A stretch of 64,000 nt of DNA from Kluyvera sichuanensis (GCF_014218705.1 NZ_JABBJF010000025.1:1-64000), one strand, 5' to 3'; shown: positions 16,948 through 25,182, counted from the stretch's first letter. The notes: generated from the letters alone by a model not told the origin. Made by a program: numbers and translations.

Positions 16948-18180
16948 ATGTTAACTGCCATTCTGGCCGCCTTTGTCGGCGGCATTATCCTCAACCTGAT
17001 GCCCTGCGTGTTCCCGGTCATTTCACTGAAGGCGCTGGGCATTCTGCGCCATGAGGGCGATGCCAAAAGCGCGCGTACCGAAGGGTTGGGCTTTTTGCTC
17101 GGCGTGATTTTTACCATGCTGGTGCTGGCGGGCATACTGCTGGCGCTGCGTGCCGGTGGCACCGCCGTCGGCTGGGGGTTCCAGCTTCAGTCGCCGATGG
17201 TGATTGCCGTACTGGCGCTGATTATCCTGGGCGCGTCGCTGAACCTGCTCGGCGTGTTTGAAGTCGGCTTGTCGTTACAGCGAGCCGGGGAGATTTCGGT
17301 AGGCAGCGGAGCTTTTGTACGCTCGGCGCTAACCGGCGCGTTGGCGATTGTGGTGGCGACACCCTGCTCGGCACCCTTTATGGCAGGCGCGGTAGGCTAC
17401 GCGCTGGTGCAGCCGCCGATGGCCGCGCTGGCGATTTTCCTGTCGCTGGCGATAGGCTTTGCCGCGCCGTTTACCCTGGTCTCGCTGTTCCCGGCTATCG
17501 CCAAACGCCTACCGCGACCGGGCGCATGGATGGATATCCTTAAGCGCGGCCTGGCGTTCCCGATGCTCGGGGCGTTTGCCTGGCTGGTGTGGGTGCTGAC
17601 GCAGCAGGCGGGGACGACCGCGCTGTTAGCGATGCTGGTTTGTGCGGTGGTGGTAAGCTTTGCCGCGTGGCTGTACGGCATGGCCCAGCGCCGACGCTAT
17701 ATCGGCCAATCCTATAAAGCGCTGCTGGCGGTCACGGTGGTGCTGTTTATCGCTGCGGTCAGCCCGCTGCCGGGCGTGATGCACGTCCAGCCGTCGCAGC
17801 CGGAACTCGCGCGTGTAGAAAACATTACCCACGTGAAGTGGTCGCCGCAGACGGTGGCGGAGATGCGCGGGCATGGCAAAGCTATCTTTGTCGATTTCAC
17901 CGCTTCATGGTGCATTACCTGCCAGGTGAACGAGCGCACGTCGCTCTCAACAACGGCGGTGAAGCAGGCGCTGGCGAGCACGAACACGATCTACATGGTG
18001 GCGGACTCCACCAAATTTAACGCCGATATTGATGACGCGATGACCGCGTTCGGGCAAGGTGGTTTGCCGCTCTACGTGGTCTACCCGGCGGACGGTAGCG
18101 CGCCGAAAGTGCTGCCGCAGGTGCTGACCCCGACGATTGTGGTCGACGCCCTGAATCAGGCATCCGGTAAAAAAGCATGA
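16948..18180 (+). CDS. DsbD-like thiol electron transporter lacking the alpha domain
   Basis: 410 aa. Eight or so membrane helices with the paired cysteines of the DsbD/CcdA core: Cys20 in LMPCVFP and Cys140 in ATPCSAP. After about residue 280 comes a periplasmic thioredoxin domain with Cys322-x-x-Cys325 (SWCITCQV). It should carry electrons from cytoplasmic thioredoxin to the periplasm. The N-terminal alpha domain of true DsbD is absent, so the gamma domain probably passes electrons straight to the partner, most likely the peroxiredoxin encoded just upstream. A full-length dsbD is present at 23.1-24.8 kb, so this is a dedicated second system. Confidence 0.9.
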   Translation: MLTAILAAFVGGIILNLMPCVFPVISLKALGILRHEGDAKSARTEGLGFLLGVIFTMLVLAGILLALRAGGTAVGWGFQLQSPMVIAVLALIILGASLNLLGVFEVGLSLQRAGEISVGSGAFVRSALTGALAIVVATPCSAPFMAGAVGYALVQPPMAALAIFLSLAIGFAAPFTLVSLFPAIAKRLPRPGAWMDILKRGLAFPMLGAFAWLVWVLTQQAGTTALLAMLVCAVVVSFAAWLYGMAQRRRYIGQSYKALLAVTVVLFIAAVSPLPGVMHVQPSQPELARVENITHVKWSPQTVAEMRGHGKAIFVDFTASWCITCQVNERTSLSTTAVKQALASTNTIYMVADSTKFNADIDDAMTAFGQGGLPLYVVYPADGSAPKVLPQVLTPTIVVDALNQASGKKA

Positions 18181-18200
18181 GGTAACGGGCATGGCGGAAT

Positions 18201-18758
18201 ATGGATAACGGTTTAGCGCCGCGTGAAGCATGGCCTGCGCTGATGGCAAGTGCGCAGGCGGGGGATCGCGATGCCTATACCCAACTGCTGCGGGCCATTG
18301 TGCCGGTGATTCGGGCGATAGTCCGTAAGCAGATTACCGACAGCGTGCTGGTTGACGACGTCATCCAGGACGTTCTGCTGGCTGTCCATCGGGTGCGCCA
18401 CACCTACGATCCCGCCTGTCCGTTTTTACCCTGGCTGATGGCCATCACCCAGGCCCGCACCGTTGACGCGCTGCGCAAACGTGGCCGCCACTGGCGGCGT
18501 GAAGCCGATGAGGAAGAGGCCGTTGAGCCTGCTGCTGAACACATCCCGGAAGAGGATGAACGAGAAGAAACGCTGGCGCTGATCTTAGACCAGCTTCCCT
18601 CGCGCCAGCGGCAAATTGTGGAGCATATCCACCTGCAGGAGATGAGCCTCGCCGAGGCCGCTGCCCGCCATAATTTAAGCGTTTCGGCGGTGAAATCGCT
18701 ATTACACAGAGCACTAACCAACCTTCGCCGGATGGGAGCGAACCATGACCGATCATGA
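18201..18758 (+). CDS. ECF sigma factor (SigF type, paired with NrsF)
   Basis: 185 aa. Sigma region 2 is seen in LVDDVIQDVLLAVHRVRHTY and PFLPWLMAITQARTVDALRK; region 4 in LPSRQRQIVEHIHLQEMSLAEAAARH with NLSVSAVKSLLHRAL as the DNA-reading helix. The acidic linker (EADEEEAVEPAAE) between them is longer than usual. It starts 20 bases after the DsbD-like gene and overlaps the downstream anti-sigma gene by 14 bases, the standard arrangement for coupled production. Likely target: the GAAACC-N16-CGAA site at 16307. Confidence 0.92.
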   Translation: MDNGLAPREAWPALMASAQAGDRDAYTQLLRAIVPVIRAIVRKQITDSVLVDDVIQDVLLAVHRVRHTYDPACPFLPWLMAITQARTVDALRKRGRHWRREADEEEAVEPAAEHIPEEDEREETLALILDQLPSRQRQIVEHIHLQEMSLAEAAARHNLSVSAVKSLLHRALTNLRRMGANHDRS

Positions 18759-19374
18759 TCTTCTTATTGCCCAGCTAAGCCGCGACGCCGGGCCGATACG
18801 CCGCCCCTGGGCCAGCAACCGGCGGGTCGCCGCCTGGCTGCTGATGGCGCTGCCGTGTGGCTGGCTCAGCAGCCTGGTGTTTCACCGGGTGGCAACCGAC
18901 TGGACGCAGTCCGGTGCGCTGCTGGCGGCGCTACAGCTGACCGTAGCTTTTGTGATGGGCATACTGGCGATACGCAACGCCTTCCTGCTGAGCATTGCCG
19001 GACGAAAACCGCTGGGCTGGCGCTGGTTTGCACCATTGATTGCGCTCTGGCTGGGCGGCGTTATCTTTAGCCTCGGCACGACACACGCGCCGGAAAGTCA
19101 TCCCGATGAGGTGAACTGCTACGCGTTTATGATGGCGGTGAGCACGCCGATGATGGTCATTATGATCGGCTACCTGCGCCGCACACGAGCTCTATACCCG
19201 CTGCGCACGCTGGCGACGTCAGGGGCGGGCATTGCCTGTATGGCGCTGACGATGCTGTCGTTTTGCCACCCGGTGGAGGTGCATCCGCTGGATTTCCTGC
19301 TGCATATGGCGGCGGGGGTGACGATTGTGCTGGTGATGATGGCGGCCGGGTGGCGGTGGGTGAGGATTGGGTGA
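18745..19374 (+). CDS. NrsF-type membrane anti-sigma factor (DUF1109)
   Basis: 209 aa with about six membrane helices after a short cytoplasmic N-terminus (residues 1-28). DUF1109 proteins include Caulobacter NrsF, which holds SigF inactive until heavy-metal or redox stress acts on two conserved cysteines. Two cysteines in matching contexts are seen here: Cys125 (EVNCYAFMM) and Cys174 (SFCHPVEVHPLDFL). Overlap with the sigma gene supports a direct pair. The sensing of envelope thiol stress is inferred from the family and from the peroxiredoxin and electron transporter in the same operon. Confidence 0.88.
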   Translation: MTDHDLLIAQLSRDAGPIRRPWASNRRVAAWLLMALPCGWLSSLVFHRVATDWTQSGALLAALQLTVAFVMGILAIRNAFLLSIAGRKPLGWRWFAPLIALWLGGVIFSLGTTHAPESHPDEVNCYAFMMAVSTPMMVIMIGYLRRTRALYPLRTLATSGAGIACMALTMLSFCHPVEVHPLDFLLHMAAGVTIVLVMMAAGWRWVRIG

Positions 19375-19390
19375 TAAGTGCGGCGGTATT

Positions 19391-19488
19391 GCCGGATGGC
19401 GCTGCGCTTATCCGGCCTACATGCGTTGTTTGATAACGATGCATTTATCCTTGTAGCCCGGCCGAGGCGCAACGCGCCGACGCCGGGG
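19391..19488. repeat. Two REP elements after the redox operon
   Basis: One REP at 19391-19420 (GCCGGATGGCGCTGCGCTTA then TCCGGCCTAC) and one of the other sub-type at 19452-19488 (GTAGCCCGGCCGAGGCG then CGCCGACGCCGGGG). They fill the gap between the converging anti-sigma and TudS-like genes. Confidence 0.85.
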
Positions 19489-19497
19489 CGGCTCGAT

Positions 19498-20001
19498 CTA
19501 TCCCTCTTCAACCTCATCCAACCGCCGTTTCAACGCCTCCAACTGAAACTCGCTAAACACCTCAACCCCATGCTGGCGCAACAGCGCCGCCGCGACCCCT
19601 TCGCCCGGCACCTTCACTCCGCTAAACGCGCCGTCATACACGTTCTGGCTGCCGCAGGTTGGGCTACCGTCGGTCAAAATCGCAAACCGACAGCCGTGAC
19701 TCTGCGCGGCTTTTAACGCCAGCCACGCCGCCAGCACGTAGGGTTGCGTCACATCGCGTCCGTCGCTTTCCACTACCTGCGCCCGTCCTCTCAACACCTC
19801 GATACCCTGACCGTTAACCATCTCTGCCGACAGACGCGGCGTCTCAAGCCCCGCCGCCAGCTCCGGGCAATGGGGGACCAGGCGACCTTCATCGCGCCAC
19901 TGTTGTAGTAGGTTTGCGGTGCAGGATTTATCGGTGCCGTTGTAGCGCACGGGATGCCCGGCGAGGCAGGCGCTGAGGAGGATTTTGTGTTTGACGGTCA
20001 T
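19498..20001 (-). CDS. TudS-like DUF523 protein, probable thiouracil desulfidase
   Basis: 167 aa, stand-alone DUF523. Three conserved cysteines are in place to bind an iron-sulfur cluster: Cys12 (LLSACLAG), Cys45 (PHCPELAAGL) and Cys116 (DGSPTCGS). TudS enzymes of this family remove sulfur from 2- or 4-thiouracil with a [4Fe-4S] cluster. The RLSAEMVNG segment and the C-terminal GVEVFSE are also typical. Monocistronic on the minus strand; its neighbours give no pathway hint. Desulfidase activity is by family. Confidence 0.8.
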   Translation of the reverse strand: MTVKHKILLSACLAGHPVRYNGTDKSCTANLLQQWRDEGRLVPHCPELAAGLETPRLSAEMVNGQGIEVLRGRAQVVESDGRDVTQPYVLAAWLALKAAQSHGCRFAILTDGSPTCGSQNVYDGAFSGVKVPGEGVAAALLRQHGVEVFSEFQLEALKRRLDEVEEG

Positions 20002-20235
20002 GGGGAACCTTGAGGATGCGTGGCAAGGCGGTTGTCGCGATGCCTGCGGTTATAGGGTAATGGAAAACGGGCGAGGTTGCAGAGGGTTTTGCGAGGGGGA
20101 TTCCAGAATAACCATCGTGTTTTCAGGAAGTCCGGGGGCGGATTGCGGCGCGTTAGCGATAGGAGTACTTTCTACACGCACCTGCAAAATCAGGTGTCGG
20201 GATTGACCTCTCTGATAGAATGTTACGGGCGACAT

Positions 20236-20370
20236 ATGACGTGCCAACGTCGTAAAATATGTCGTACGCACGGCTACACCTCAATGGTGGGCCAGGCGGG
20301 GGCGTCGCAAGACGCGCCGGTTCCCTGTAACGCCGGTAAGGTCAACCCCGTCTGGTTCCGCCACCCGTGA
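20236..20370 (+). CDS. Possible leader ORF before symE (44 aa)
   Basis: A small frame (ATG 20236) ends 51 bases before symE. Its C-terminal half (HGYTSMVGQAGASQDAPVPC, then NAGKVNPVW) recalls leader-like segments in front of phage and island genes of the Ash/Icd-like type, from memory. No clear ribosome site. It may be a leader peptide, a remnant, or simply structured 5-prime RNA. The rest of the 420-bp gap 20002-20421 shows only a small stem (CACCTG-N6-CAGGTG, 20179-20196). Confidence 0.3.
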   Translation: MTCQRRKICRTHGYTSMVGQAGASQDAPVPCNAGKVNPVWFRHP

Positions 20371-20410
20371 GATTGACCTCTCCTGCGGCGGACGTTTAAC
20401 CCGTTACAGG
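20324..20410 (+). promoter_or_regulatory. Long-range inverted repeat masking the symE ribosome site
   Basis: CCTGTAACG (20324-20332) is the exact complement of CGTTACAGG (20402-20410), whose end overlaps the AGGAGG Shine-Dalgarno of symE (20408-20413). Pairing in the mRNA would close the ribosome site. It fits tight translational control of a toxin; in E. coli this role is played by antisense RNA SymR. Confidence 0.55.
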
Positions 20411-20421
20411 AGGATGCCCAC

Positions 20422-20721
20422 ATGGCAACGACCCCTACCCAGACTCACCCATTATCCGAAAAAACGGCTAAAACCGAGCGCCGCTACACCGTCAGCTACG
20501 TTCCTCAGCAAGGCAATACCAGCACGCCCTCTCTGAATCTCAGCGGAAAATGGCTAAAAGAGGTTGGTTTCGACACGGGAACAGGCGTCACGGTGAAGAT
20601 TGCCGGAGGCTGCATTGTGCTGATTCCGGATAACGATGAAATGAAAACGCTGCGTGAAGAGATTAAGCAGATGAAGAAAATGGTAAACGCGGTGAAGGAG
20701 GGGGTATTGAACGCGTTGTGA
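20422..20721 (+). CDS. symE: SymE-like toxin
   Basis: 99 aa. The SymE core is recognisable: RYTVSYVPQQG, PSLNLSGKWLKEVGFDTGTG and VKIAGGCIVLIPD, an AbrB-like swapped-hairpin fold. E. coli SymE is an SOS-induced type I toxin reported to cleave RNA and condense the nucleoid. The C-terminus here (EMKTLREEIKQMKKMVNAVK) is a short coiled coil. AGGAGG precedes the start by eight bases and is masked by an inverted repeat. I see no CTGT-N8-ACAG LexA box in the 400 bases upstream. It lies next to the tRNA-Phe gene. Confidence 0.85.
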   Translation: MATTPTQTHPLSEKTAKTERRYTVSYVPQQGNTSTPSLNLSGKWLKEVGFDTGTGVTVKIAGGCIVLIPDNDEMKTLREEIKQMKKMVNAVKEGVLNAL

Positions 20722-20735
20722 TATCCCTGAAAAGC

Positions 20736-20761
20736 AAAAACCCAGCCATAGGCTGGGTTTT
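20736..20761. terminator. Bidirectional terminator between symE and tRNA-Phe
   Basis: AAAACCCAGCC-ATA-GGCTGGGTTTT hairpin. On the minus strand it is followed by a T-rich run and ends the tRNA-Phe transcript; on the plus strand it ends symE. Confidence 0.9.
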
Positions 20762-20770
20762 CTGAAGAAT

Positions 20771-20846
20771 TGGTGCCCGGACTCGGAATCGAACCAAGGA
20801 CACGGGGATTTTCAATCCCCTGCTCTACCGACTGAGCTATCCGGGC
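20771..20846 (-). tRNA. pheU: tRNA-Phe (GAA)
   Basis: 76-base cloverleaf on the minus strand, beginning GCCCGGATAGCTCAG, with anticodon loop ATTGAAAAT (anticodon GAA), T-loop GGTTCGATTCC and encoded CCA. The neighbours yjdC and dsbD match the pheU position in E. coli, a known integration site for islands; it marks the border between accessory and core DNA here. No integrase is seen. Confidence 0.97.
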
Positions 20847-20952
20847 AACGAGGCGCATTAAACCGTAGTCGCTCCCTCACGTCAACCAAATTCACCGAAA
20901 AGCTGTTCAACTGCTTACTATTGCGGCAATCTACGTATTTGCGCCGGGTGAT

Positions 20953-20973
20953 TGCACAAATCTTCCAGACATT
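20953..20973. promoter_or_regulatory. Putative operator copy 1 upstream of the AraC-type gene
   Basis: The motif GCACAAAyCTTCCAGACrTT occurs here, 43 bases before the regulator start, and once more just before the lysE gene. Nineteen of twenty-one positions are identical. Likely binding site of the AraC-type protein for autoregulation. Confidence 0.65.
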
Positions 20974-21015
20974 GGCGCGGCAATCGGGCAATGCTGGCGG
21001 CGAAAGGGGGGCGGT

Positions 21016-21864
21016 ATGGCAACGAAAGACTGGCTTGAGCTGCGACAGCATGCCGATACGGGCATTGAGACAATCAAAGCGCACTTTGAAGGGTATGCGT
21101 TCGACCCGCACTGGCATGATAGCTATCTGGTGGGGATCACGCTGTCTGGCACCCAGCAGTTTCACTGCCGTCGCGAGCGTCACCATAGCGTGCCGGGCGA
21201 TGCCTTTCTGCTGGAGCCGGGGGAAATTCACGACGGTGAAGCGCCGGTGGCCGGTGGTTTTACCTATCTCACCTTTTACCTCGACGAACGCTGGCTGACC
21301 AACACCCTGCGCGGGCTGTATGACGCCACGCCGGATAGCTACTCGCTGCACTTTAACCAAACGCTCACCCGCGAACCGCAGCTGGTGCGGGCGATTGGCG
21401 AGACGTTCAGCACGCTGCATACCGATGAGATGCGCATTGTGCAGCAGAGCAGCATGGACGGCCTGCTGGCGCAGCTGACCGCGCACTGCCAGTGGCGCAA
21501 GCGGCTGCCGTCGGCCATTCAAAGTTCGGCGATTGCCCATCGGGCGCGGGACTATCTGCATGCGCATATGGGCGACAATATTGGGCTCTCTGATTTAGCG
21601 CGGGAGACGGGCACCGACCGTTTTACCCTCACGCGCAGCTTTAAACGCGAGTTCAACCTGGCACCGCACGCCTGGCTGATTCAGCTGCGGCTGGCGAAAG
21701 CGCGTCAGCTGCTGTCGCTGGGCGAGCAGCCGGTGGACGTGGCGGCGTCGCTCGGTTTTGCTGACCAGAGCCACCTCGGTCGCTGGTTCCAGCGGGCGTA
21801 TCGTATCTCGCCAGCCCACTACCGTCGGTTGTGCACAAACCTTCCAGACGTTTCCAATAAATAA
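21016..21864 (+). CDS. AraC-family regulator with cupin sensor
   Basis: 282 aa. N-terminal cupin-like arm (HWHDSYLVGITLSGTQQF, PGDAFLLEPGEIHDGE, about residues 32-75) and C-terminal double helix-turn-helix (SDLARETGTDRFTLTRSFKR and VDVAASLGFADQSHLGRWFQ). It is directly upstream of a LysE-family exporter in the same orientation. A shared 21-base motif lies before both genes, the later copy inside the end of this coding region. It probably activates the exporter in response to an amino acid or toxic metabolite. Absent from the K-12 pheU-yjdC interval. Confidence 0.9.
   Translation: MATKDWLELRQHADTGIETIKAHFEGYAFDPHWHDSYLVGITLSGTQQFHCRRERHHSVPGDAFLLEPGEIHDGEAPVAGGFTYLTFYLDERWLTNTLRGLYDATPDSYSLHFNQTLTREPQLVRAIGETFSTLHTDEMRIVQQSSMDGLLAQLTAHCQWRKRLPSAIQSSAIAHRARDYLHAHMGDNIGLSDLARETGTDRFTLTRSFKREFNLAPHAWLIQLRLAKARQLLSLGEQPVDVAASLGFADQSHLGRWFQRAYRISPAHYRRLCTNLPDVSNK
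21832..21852. promoter_or_regulatory. Putative operator copy 2, before lysE
   Basis: Second copy of GCACAAAyCTTCCAGACrTT, in the last codons of the araC-type gene and 49 bases before the lysE start. Same orientation as copy 1. Together they suggest one regulator acting at both promoters. Confidence 0.65.
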
Positions 21865-21900
21865 CGGCACAGTCGGGACTCTAATAATAAGGAGTCACCT

Positions 21901-22491
21901 GTGAATATCATGCCGTTCCTGCTGTTTGCCTTCGTTGCGTCGATTACGCCGGGGCCGACCAATATCCTCATTCTCAACAACAGCCAACACTTTGGCGTGC
22001 GGGCGACCATTCCGGCGCTGGTGAGCGGCTGCGTGGCGGCAAGTTTGATTGTGCTGGTTTCCGGTGCGGGCGCGGGGGAAGTACTGCGCCAATATCCGCT
22101 GGTGCGGCAGGTGATGAGCTGGGCGGGCGTGCTGTGGCTGACCTGGATGAGCTGGCAGCTGTTCTGCGCGCCAGCGGCGAATATCGCCGGAAAGGAGAGG
22201 CAGCGCTTTACCGCCAAAGCGGCAGCGCTGTTGCAGGTGGTAAACCCGAAAACCTGGATGATGGCGCTGGCGGTTGTCAGCCTGTTTGCTCCGGCGGGTG
22301 AGCACGCGCTGCGCGAGGTGGCGCTGATGGCGCTATGGTTTTTACTGATCTCGGTGGCGTGTCTGATGTGTTGGGCGTGGCTGGGGAAGGCGGTGAATCG
22401 AGTGTTCCGCACCACCGTGGCGATGGTGCGGTTTCAGCGGCTGATGGCGCTGTGCCTGCTGGTCTCCGCGTGGGCGGGGATGCTGGCTTAG
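21901..22491 (+). CDS. LysE/RhtB-family exporter
   Basis: 196 aa, about six membrane helices. The LysE signature [19 protein letters not shown] is at the N-terminus, and [13 protein letters not shown] (about 111-123) is the second conserved block. GTG 21901 is preferred because AAGGAG sits six bases before it; ATG 21910 is an alternative. It should export amino acids or related compounds from the cytoplasm. It converges with yjdC, the last four bases overlapping. Confidence 0.88.
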   Translation: MNIMPFLLFAFVASITPGPTNILILNNSQHFGVRATIPALVSGCVAASLIVLVSGAGAGEVLRQYPLVRQVMSWAGVLWLTWMSWQLFCAPAANIAGKERQRFTAKAAALLQVVNPKTWMMALAVVSLFAPAGEHALREVALMALWFLLISVACLMCWAWLGKAVNRVFRTTVAMVRFQRLMALCLLVSAWAGMLA

Positions 22492-23063
22492 GTCAGCGCG
22501 CCGTTCTGGCGGCACTGGGCAAAGCGCAGAATGTCTTCGGCAAGACGGTGCGCGGTGTCCACGTCGGCCTGGCTGCGGCTAACCAGCATACGGCTCAGGC
22601 AGCCTTCCAGCACCAGCTGCATCTGTTTGGCGACCATTGCCGGGTCGTCCACTTCCAGCTGGGTCAGCAGCTCATGGCTGTACGCATAGGCGGCCTGCTT
22701 CTGCTGCTCGGCGAGCTGGTGAATCGGGTGGTCTGCCTCCGGGTAGAAGGTACAAGCGGCGATAAACAGGCAGCCGGGGTAGCGATTTTTCGTCACGCAC
22801 TCGGTCAGCGCGGTGTAGCGGGCCAGCAGTTTTTGTTCGGGGGTCAGTTCTTCGTTAAGCATCAACTGGCGACGCCAGGTCTCCACCTGCTGGCTCAGGT
22901 AACGCAGCGCGTCATACAGCAGCGCTTCGCTGTCCGGCCAGAAACGGCGCAGTTCGTCCAGCGGGCGGTCTACGCGTTCGGCAACCATCTCCAGCGTGGT
23001 GCTCGCAATCCCTTCTTGCTCAAGGAGCTGTAGGGCTTCTCCCAGTACGTCTTCGCGTTGCAC
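22488..23063 (-). CDS. yjdC: TetR-like regulator YjdC
   Basis: 191 aa. TetR-type N-terminal helix-turn-helix ([20 protein letters not shown]) and a helical ligand domain. Length and position beside dsbD match E. coli YjdC. It is 42 bases downstream of dsbD on the same strand, so it may be the tail of the cutA-dsbD-yjdC transcript. Target genes unknown. Confidence 0.9.
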   Translation of the reverse strand: MQREDVLGEALQLLEQEGIASTTLEMVAERVDRPLDELRRFWPDSEALLYDALRYLSQQVETWRRQLMLNEELTPEQKLLARYTALTECVTKNRYPGCLFIAACTFYPEADHPIHQLAEQQKQAAYAYSHELLTQLEVDDPAMVAKQMQLVLEGCLSRMLVSRSQADVDTAHRLAEDILRFAQCRQNGALT

Positions 23064-23105
23064 GTGTCTCTCCTCCGTTGACGGCTATCCGTCTAAAAGT
23101 GTTGT

Positions 23106-24800
23106 CTACGGTTGGCGATCGCGCAAATGTGCGCGAAACGCGGCGGCATCTTTGAAGCCGGTGACCCGTAGTGCGGGCTGCTCGTTGCCGTTCTCATCAA
23201 AGAAGAGAATGGTCGGCAGGCCCAGAACCTGTAAATGTTTTAGCAGCGCCACGTCCTCGGCGCTGTTGGCGGTCACGTCTGCCTGGAGCAGTACGGTGTT
23301 TTGCAGCGCCTGCTGTACCTGCGGGTCGCTGAAGGTGTACTTCTCAAACTCTTTGCAGGCCACGCACCAGTCGGCGTAAAGGTCGAGCATCACCGGCTTG
23401 CCCTGAGCGCTGGCGAGCGCCGCGTTCAGCGTCTCAACGTTATTGATGCGGGTAAAGTTGAGGTGCGATTGGCTCTGCGTGACGGAGGTGCCAAAGGCCC
23501 AATCCTGAAGCGGGCGCACGCTGATCAGCGCGGCGGCCAGCAGAAGAATTTGTCCAATGCGCTGCCACGGTTTTTGCAAACCCAGGCTGGTGATAAATGC
23601 CCAGCCGAAGAACGCCACGCCGAGCATTGACCACAGCCGTAGCCCCCAGACGTCGCCAATAATACGTTCCAGCAGGAACACCGGCAGGGCGAGGATCACA
23701 AAGCCAAAGGCGGTTTTGACGTGCGCCATCCACGGCCCGCTTTTCGGTAGCAGGCGGTTGCCGAATACCGTCACCAGAATCAGCGGCAGCCCCATGCCCA
23801 GCGCGTAAAGGTACAGCGTACCGCCGCCGAGCCACAGATTACCGCTCTGGGCGATGTACAGCAGAATGGCGCTCAGCGGGGCAGTGGTGCACGGTGAGCA
23901 GATAAGCCCGGCAATCGCGCCCATCGCAAATACGCCGCCCATCGAGCCGCCCTGCTGGCGGTTGCTCAACAGGGTGAGACGGGTTTGCAGCGACGATGGC
24001 AATTGCAGCGAGAAAGCGCCAAACATCGACAGCGCCAGCAGGATAAACACCGCCGACAGGCCAATCAGCACGTACGGGTGTTGAAGGGCGGCCTGGAACT
24101 GCATTCCAGCGGCGGCCACCACCAGGCCGAGCGCGGTGTAGGTAAGCGCCATGCCCTGCACGTAGATAAAGGCCAGCAGCAGCGCGCGGGCGGTGGAGAG
24201 GCGCTGTTTACCGCCGAGGACGATGCCGGAGATCAGCGGGTACATCGGCAGGACGCAGGGGGTGAAGGCGATGCCGATGCCGATTAATAGGGCCCAGAGG
24301 GCGGAGAACGGTAAGTCCGCGCTAGGGTTGCCCCTCACCCCGGCCCTCTCCCCGGTGGAGAGAGGGGGAAGGGCTTCGACCGCACTCAATGGTACGGTTT
24401 TGGTCTCTGGCGGGTAGCAGAAGCCCGCGTCGGCGCAGCCCTGGTAGGTGACGGTGAGCGTCGCACCTGCGTTCGCCTGGGTTAGCGTCACCGGCACGGT
24501 CAGGCTGTGGCGATAGATCTCGCTTTTGCCGTAGAACTCGTCGCTATGCCACTCGCCGTTGGGCAACTGGAGCGGAGCGATGCTGGCGTTAGCCGGGGTC
24601 ACCTGCACCTGCTTGCGGTAGAGGTAGTAGCCGTCTTTCACCTGCCAGGTGAGGTTCACATCATGCTGATTTTGTTGAAAATCGAAGGCAAAAGCCTGAT
24701 CGGCAGGAACAAAATTGGTGCGGCCGGGCGCGTCAAACAGCCCGGCAAAGGCCGAGGTGCTGCACAGCAGCAGAATCAGCGTAAGGAAGCGTTGAGCCAT
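23106..24800 (-). CDS. dsbD: Thiol:disulfide interchange protein DsbD
   Basis: 564 aa. Signal peptide (to about residue 19), periplasmic alpha domain with Cys122 and Cys128, eight-helix membrane core with Cys182 (FTPCVLP) and the second cysteine in ICSPCTTAP, and C-terminal gamma domain with DWCVACKEF. It moves electrons from thioredoxin to DsbC, DsbG and CcmG. All six catalytic cysteines are present. The interdomain linker (about residues 140-161) is encoded by a palindromic repeat (24331-24374) and reads [14 protein letters not shown], quite unlike the Gln/Pro-rich linker of E. coli, although total length is within a residue or so. The start overlaps the end of cutA. Confidence 0.97.
   Translation of the reverse strand: MAQRFLTLILLLCSTSAFAGLFDAPGRTNFVPADQAFAFDFQQNQHDVNLTWQVKDGYYLYRKQVQVTPANASIAPLQLPNGEWHSDEFYGKSEIYRHSLTVPVTLTQANAGATLTVTYQGCADAGFCYPPETKTVPLSAVEALPPLSTGERAGVRGNPSADLPFSALWALLIGIGIAFTPCVLPMYPLISGIVLGGKQRLSTARALLLAFIYVQGMALTYTALGLVVAAAGMQFQAALQHPYVLIGLSAVFILLALSMFGAFSLQLPSSLQTRLTLLSNRQQGGSMGGVFAMGAIAGLICSPCTTAPLSAILLYIAQSGNLWLGGGTLYLYALGMGLPLILVTVFGNRLLPKSGPWMAHVKTAFGFVILALPVFLLERIIGDVWGLRLWSMLGVAFFGWAFITSLGLQKPWQRIGQILLLAAALISVRPLQDWAFGTSVTQSQSHLNFTRINNVETLNAALASAQGKPVMLDLYADWCVACKEFEKYTFSDPQVQQALQNTVLLQADVTANSAEDVALLKHLQVLGLPTILFFDENGNEQPALRVTGFKDAAAFRAHLRDRQP
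24331..24374. repeat. Palindromic repeat element inside dsbD
   Basis: CCCCTCACCCCGGCCCTCTC then CCCGGTGGAGAGAGGGGGAA is a short GC-rich element of a kind usually seen between genes in enterobacteria and pseudomonads. Here it is translated in frame as part of the DsbD linker between the alpha and membrane domains. Confidence 0.75.
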
Positions 24801-25099
24801 GAGAGGTAATCAGTGTCTGCGTGAGTAACGGGTAAAACCAGAAGTTCGGGCGTTTGATACGGGTGGTGAGCCTTCAGACAGTCGAGCAGCGCTTGCTGGT
24901 GCGCGTGGTCGGTTTTCAGCAGCATCTGCACTTCATACTCCTGTTCGAGTTTCCCCTCCCAGTAGTAGAGCGATGTTGCGCCGGGAAGTAGCGTGGCGCA
25001 GGCCGCCAGCTTTTCCGCCAGCACTTTCGCCGCCAGATCCTGGGCGGTAGCTTCATCAGGAGCAGTACAGAGAACCACAACAGCGTCGGGAATACTCAT
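24776..25099 (-). CDS. cutA: Divalent cation tolerance protein CutA
   Basis: 107 aa from ATG 25099. An in-frame ATG at 25129 overlaps the likely -10 (TATAGT) and is unlikely to be used. The CutA core is highly conserved: [40 protein letters not shown] and [13 protein letters not shown]. It forms ferredoxin-like trimers and is linked to copper tolerance and disulfide/cytochrome maturation. The end overlaps dsbD by 25 bases, as in E. coli, so translation is coupled. Confidence 0.95.
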   Translation of the reverse strand: MSIPDAVVVLCTAPDEATAQDLAAKVLAEKLAACATLLPGATSLYYWEGKLEQEYEVQMLLKTDHAHQQALLDCLKAHHPYQTPELLVLPVTHADTDYLSWLNASLR

Positions 25100-25161
25100 T
25101 GCAAACCTCGTATCGATGAAAAGAGGCACTATAGCACGGCGGGAAAAAGGGGTTGAGTGAA

Positions 25162-25182
25162 TCGGGCCGCAGAGCGGCCCGA
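25162..25182 (-). terminator. Stem-loop after dcuA
   Basis: TCGGGCCGC-AGA-GCGGCCCGA, nine perfect base pairs, 31 bases after the dcuA stop on the minus strand. The U-run is displaced, so it may act partly as an RNA-stabilising end. Confidence 0.6.

Noticed and set aside
19498..20846. Integrated phage or island at tRNA-Phe
   Set aside because: No integrase, no phage genes and no repeated tRNA end were found; only a SymE-like gene with an island-type leader.
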